Shown here one piece after another: positions 35,173 to 36,937 of a stretch of DNA of 36,937 nucleotides (positions are counted from its first letter, which is position 1; every line of letters begins with the position of its first letter). A model generated the notes under the pieces. That model did no database searches, was not told where the DNA came from, and saw nothing but the letters and a program-made list of their open reading frames with translations. Source of the stretch: Ruminococcus sp. (lineage in GTDB: Bacteria > Bacillota > Clostridia > Oscillospirales > Ruminococcaceae); assembly GCA_015066745.1 (NCBI GenBank), contig SVNW01000031.1:1-36937 (forward strand), written 5' to 3'. The position numbers and the translations under genes were made by a program.

Positions 35173-35877
35173 TCAATTATAAAAAGCTTTTTCAACCGGT
35201 TCACATATAACAGCTATTCTCTTGTCTGATGAACCCAGAACCTGTTTTACACAAGTATACAGTGTAAGCTTTTCTTCTTTTGCCGGCGCTACATAGGTCT
35301 TGTCCGTCTTTACAAACTCAACCTGTTTTTTCACCTCATATGTAAACTCACCATAATTTGTGTTTATTACTACAGTATCGCCTTCTTTAAGTTTATTCAG
35401 ATCCTCAAAAAATGTATTTACATGTGCGTCTATAACTGCATTTCCGACTTCGCCGACAACTGCTGACGATGACATCTGACAAGCACCTTTTTTAAGAAGT
35501 TCGTTGTCACTGCCCCAGTAAACAGGTACATAAAGATCAATAGCTTCACACTTTAATGTTGCATACTGCTCACCGAAAGTCGGAAAAATTACTTCTCCTG
35601 TCTGACTGACAGAAGCTTGCGGATCTTTTGTGTATTCTTTTACTTCGTCATTCATCTCTTTTAAAAGATCAGATGCCGGAGTTGTCATTTTCATATTATC
35701 ACTAAAAGCAATATTTATATATGTTGTAAGCTTGTTATAAGGCTTTATTCCCAGAACAATCGTCAGTGCCGTGCATATCATAAAAATAAGTATAGGAGTA
35801 ATGATAAGAACGGCGAGCGGTGTGTATCGTCCTGATTTTTTTTGTTTTTCCTTCATTTCACCTGATATTCCTCTCAT
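35173..35877 (-). CDS. sortase-family transpeptidase
   Basis: The protein has one N-terminal membrane helix (~20-42) and a sortase domain (~100-230) with the catalytic His in VIDAHVNTFF (152), Cys in LTLYTC (209) and Arg in SSDKRIAV (220), counted from ATG 35877. Sortases cut a C-terminal sorting signal and attach the protein to peptidoglycan or to another pilin-like subunit. The start is ambiguous: ATG 35877 lacks a clear ribosome site, while ATG 35856 has AGGTG only 2 nt away; either gives 227-234 residues. The class (for example D-like) cannot be settled by eye. Its likely substrate is encoded immediately upstream. Confidence 0.88.
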   Translation of the reverse strand: MRGISGEMKEKQKKSGRYTPLAVLIITPILIFMICTALTIVLGIKPYNKLTTYINIAFSDNMKMTTPASDLLKEMNDEVKEYTKDPQASVSQTGEVIFPTFGEQYATLKCEAIDLYVPVYWGSDNELLKKGACQMSSSAVVGEVGNAVIDAHVNTFFEDLNKLKEGDTVVINTNYGEFTYEVKKQVEFVKTDKTYVAPAKEEKLTLYTCVKQVLGSSDKRIAVICEPVEKAFYN

Positions 35878-35885
35878 GAATTATG

Positions 35886-36692
35886 TCAATCAATATGCTT
35901 TCTCTGCCATAAAGCAAATGTTGCTATACCTGATACTGATATCAGTATAACGGACAATGCACCGACAACAAGCATAGTGTAATCTATACCGGTGTCGTCA
36001 ACAATTACTCCTACAGATGATATATCAACGATTTCACCATTGTTATTCACTACACTGTACTTTAATGTATCATTTGTAAGTGAATCTACTGTAACATTCA
36101 TTCCGAGTTCAGAGCTTGCATCTATAAGCTTGTTTATTATCTCAAGCTGAGTTTCCCTGTCAAGGTCTTTTATTATCTGATTCTGTTCGGCAGGTGAAAG
36201 ACCGGCTATGTATTCCTTCTTCTCTTCATCTGTAAGTGATGCAAAATCTTTTTTCTCGGTTTCCAGGACAGGTGCATTTTCGACCGGTGCTTGTTCTAGC
36301 GGTTGTGATTCTGCCGGTTGTGACGGATCCGGAACAACATTTTCAACCGGTGGTTGCGGTTCTGTCTGTACCGGTTGTTCTGTTTCAGTCGGTTGCTTCG
36401 GAACTTCAACCTGAATCCCGGAATTGTTGAGATGATTTATTATCTCTTCTTCCTTCATTCCTGCAAAACTGCCTATTATTGCAATCATAGAATCATACTG
36501 TTCAGATGTAAATGTACCTGACTGAAGATAATTTATTCCCTGCTGAACTAAAGTTTCAGGCAAACCGGCATTTCTTGCTGCGGCTACAACGTCATCTTTT
36601 GAAGTGGCTGAAATATTTAAAGAACCACACAATCCTCCGGCCATCATCGCTGACAGCGTAAATGACAAAATCAAATTTTTGATATTTCTCAT
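35886..36692 (-). CDS. secreted Pro/Glu-rich surface protein with a C-terminal sorting-like signal
   Basis: From ATG 36692 (AGAAGG, 8 nt upstream) the protein is 268 residues. It has an N-terminal signal peptide (~1-30, cleaved near NISATS), a small helical region (~32-90, NAGLPETLVQQGINYLQSGTF), a Pro/Glu/Gln-rich stretch (~97-147) and a second helical region (~148-200). The C-terminus resembles a cell-wall sorting signal: VDDTG (~231-235) in place of LPxTG, then a membrane helix (~240-262) and the basic tail QRKHID. The immediately downstream sortase is the obvious processing enzyme. I do not recognise a family. No ligand or activity can be inferred. Confidence 0.75.
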   Translation of the reverse strand: MRNIKNLILSFTLSAMMAGGLCGSLNISATSKDDVVAAARNAGLPETLVQQGINYLQSGTFTSEQYDSMIAIIGSFAGMKEEEIINHLNNSGIQVEVPKQPTETEQPVQTEPQPPVENVVPDPSQPAESQPLEQAPVENAPVLETEKKDFASLTDEEKKEYIAGLSPAEQNQIIKDLDRETQLEIINKLIDASSELGMNVTVDSLTNDTLKYSVVNNNGEIVDISSVGVIVDDTGIDYTMLVVGALSVILISVSGIATFALWQRKHID

Positions 36693-36740
36693 CAACAAAC
36701 CTTCTTTCTTTTTACTATCTACTTTGTTTATATGTCATGA

Positions 36741-36768
36741 TAAATTTGTCTTATTACAGACAAATTTA
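36741..36768. repeat. 11-bp perfect inverted repeat at the sortase-cassette promoter
   Basis: TAAATTTGTCT (36741-36751) is exactly mirrored by AGACAAATTTA (36758-36768) around TATTAC. It borders the -10 element and runs through the predicted transcription start, to about +20, the classic position for a repressor operator. It would also form a hairpin at the 5' end of the mRNA. Confidence 0.7.
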
Positions 36769-36796
36769 TTATATCATATAACAATGCAGATTTCAA
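36768..36796 (-). promoter_or_regulatory. promoter of the sortase cassette
   Basis: Read leftward: TTGAAA (36796-36791), 17 bp, TATAAT (36773-36768), with extended -10 TGA. A near-perfect sigma-A promoter; the transcript would start near 36761, about 70 nt before the ATG. Confidence 0.85.
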
Positions 36797-36821
36797 CAGA
36801 TAATTACAGGAAACACGCAAA

Positions 36822-36937
36822 TCAATTTTCCCCAACGACTCTCACAATACAATTGGAATCGATAAGGCAGTCAAGCATAATATTGGAAATGGCACGTTTG
36901 GTTTTAGTGCGTTCTTTGAAAAGTTTAATAAGATTAA
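36822..36937 (-). other. possible 3' end of a coding sequence running off the right edge
   Basis: On the - strand a frame is open from the window edge to TGA at 36824-36822, about 37 codons, reading ...KLFKERTKTKRAISNIML... near the edge. Its base composition is less AT-rich than the intergenic DNA next to it. It is too short to identify and may be chance; a short open frame exists on the + strand of the same stretch too. Confidence 0.3.

Noticed and set aside
1-36937. Mobile elements, prophage, CRISPR-Cas, tRNA or rRNA genes
   Set aside because: No transposase or integrase motif, terminal repeats, spacer array, or tRNA cloverleaf sequence was recognised on either strand.

Overview
The window looks like a stretch of chromosome from a low-GC, Gram-positive anaerobe of the Ruminococcus / Oscillospiraceae type. 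Four things point there: a secreted GH9-CBM3c cellulase ending in a type I dockerin (a cellulosome component), a GlgC/GlgD glycogen operon, the carboxy(nor)spermidine polyamine genes common in gut Firmicutes, and a SpoIIE sporulation phosphatase. Species assignment is inference. I see no tRNA, rRNA, CRISPR array, insertion sequence or phage gene; this is mostly ordinary core and accessory chromosome with tidy operons, 17-bp-spaced promoters (often with an extended -10 TGn) and strong hairpin terminators.

Layout. 1-7.0 kb: a cytoplasmic SGNH sialate-O-acetylesterase-type esterase (+), convergent with a LacI regulator / C-GCAxxG-C-C redox protein pair (-); then a membrane diguanylate cyclase directly coupled to an orphan sugar-binding lipoprotein (+), convergent with an isochorismatase-like hydrolase (-). 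7.1-10.4 kb: a small (p)ppGpp synthetase and the dockerin-bearing GH9 cellulase, each with its own promoter. 10.4-13.6 kb (-): cardiolipin synthase, then an NfeD/SPFH membrane-microdomain operon. 13.8-20.3 kb (+): a six-gene polyamine operon, speD-speA-speE-speB-CASDH-CASDC, encoding two different ways of adding an aminopropyl group. 20.4-27.9 kb (-): glgB-glgC-glgD-glgA followed closely by a 7TM-PAS-HD-GYP c-di-GMP phosphodiesterase. 28.1-31.3 kb (-): spoIIE, with a Spo0A-box-like promoter, and ksgA. 31.4-34.2 kb (+): dCMP deaminase and an isolated fliM-fliY pair. 34.2-36.7 kb (-): a surface protein, sortase and membrane protein cassette.

How the genes fit together. A recurring theme is nutrient sensing and storage through nucleotide signals: (p)ppGpp synthetase beside a cellulase, a c-di-GMP cyclase tied to a sugar-binding lipoprotein, and a c-di-GMP phosphodiesterase at the end of the glycogen operon. 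The candidates most worth following are (i) the cyclase/binding-protein pair as a possible sugar-to-c-di-GMP sensor, (ii) the double-route polyamine operon, (iii) the sortase cassette with a non-LPxTG sorting signal and an 11-bp dyad at its promoter, and (iv) the stand-alone fliM-fliY pair.

Start codons were re-chosen from Shine-Dalgarno spacing. Several genes appear to begin at TTG (GH9, speD, speA, CASDH, probably the HD-GYP gene) or GTG (glgD, dCMP deaminase). All functional calls rest on motifs recognised by eye; no database search was run.
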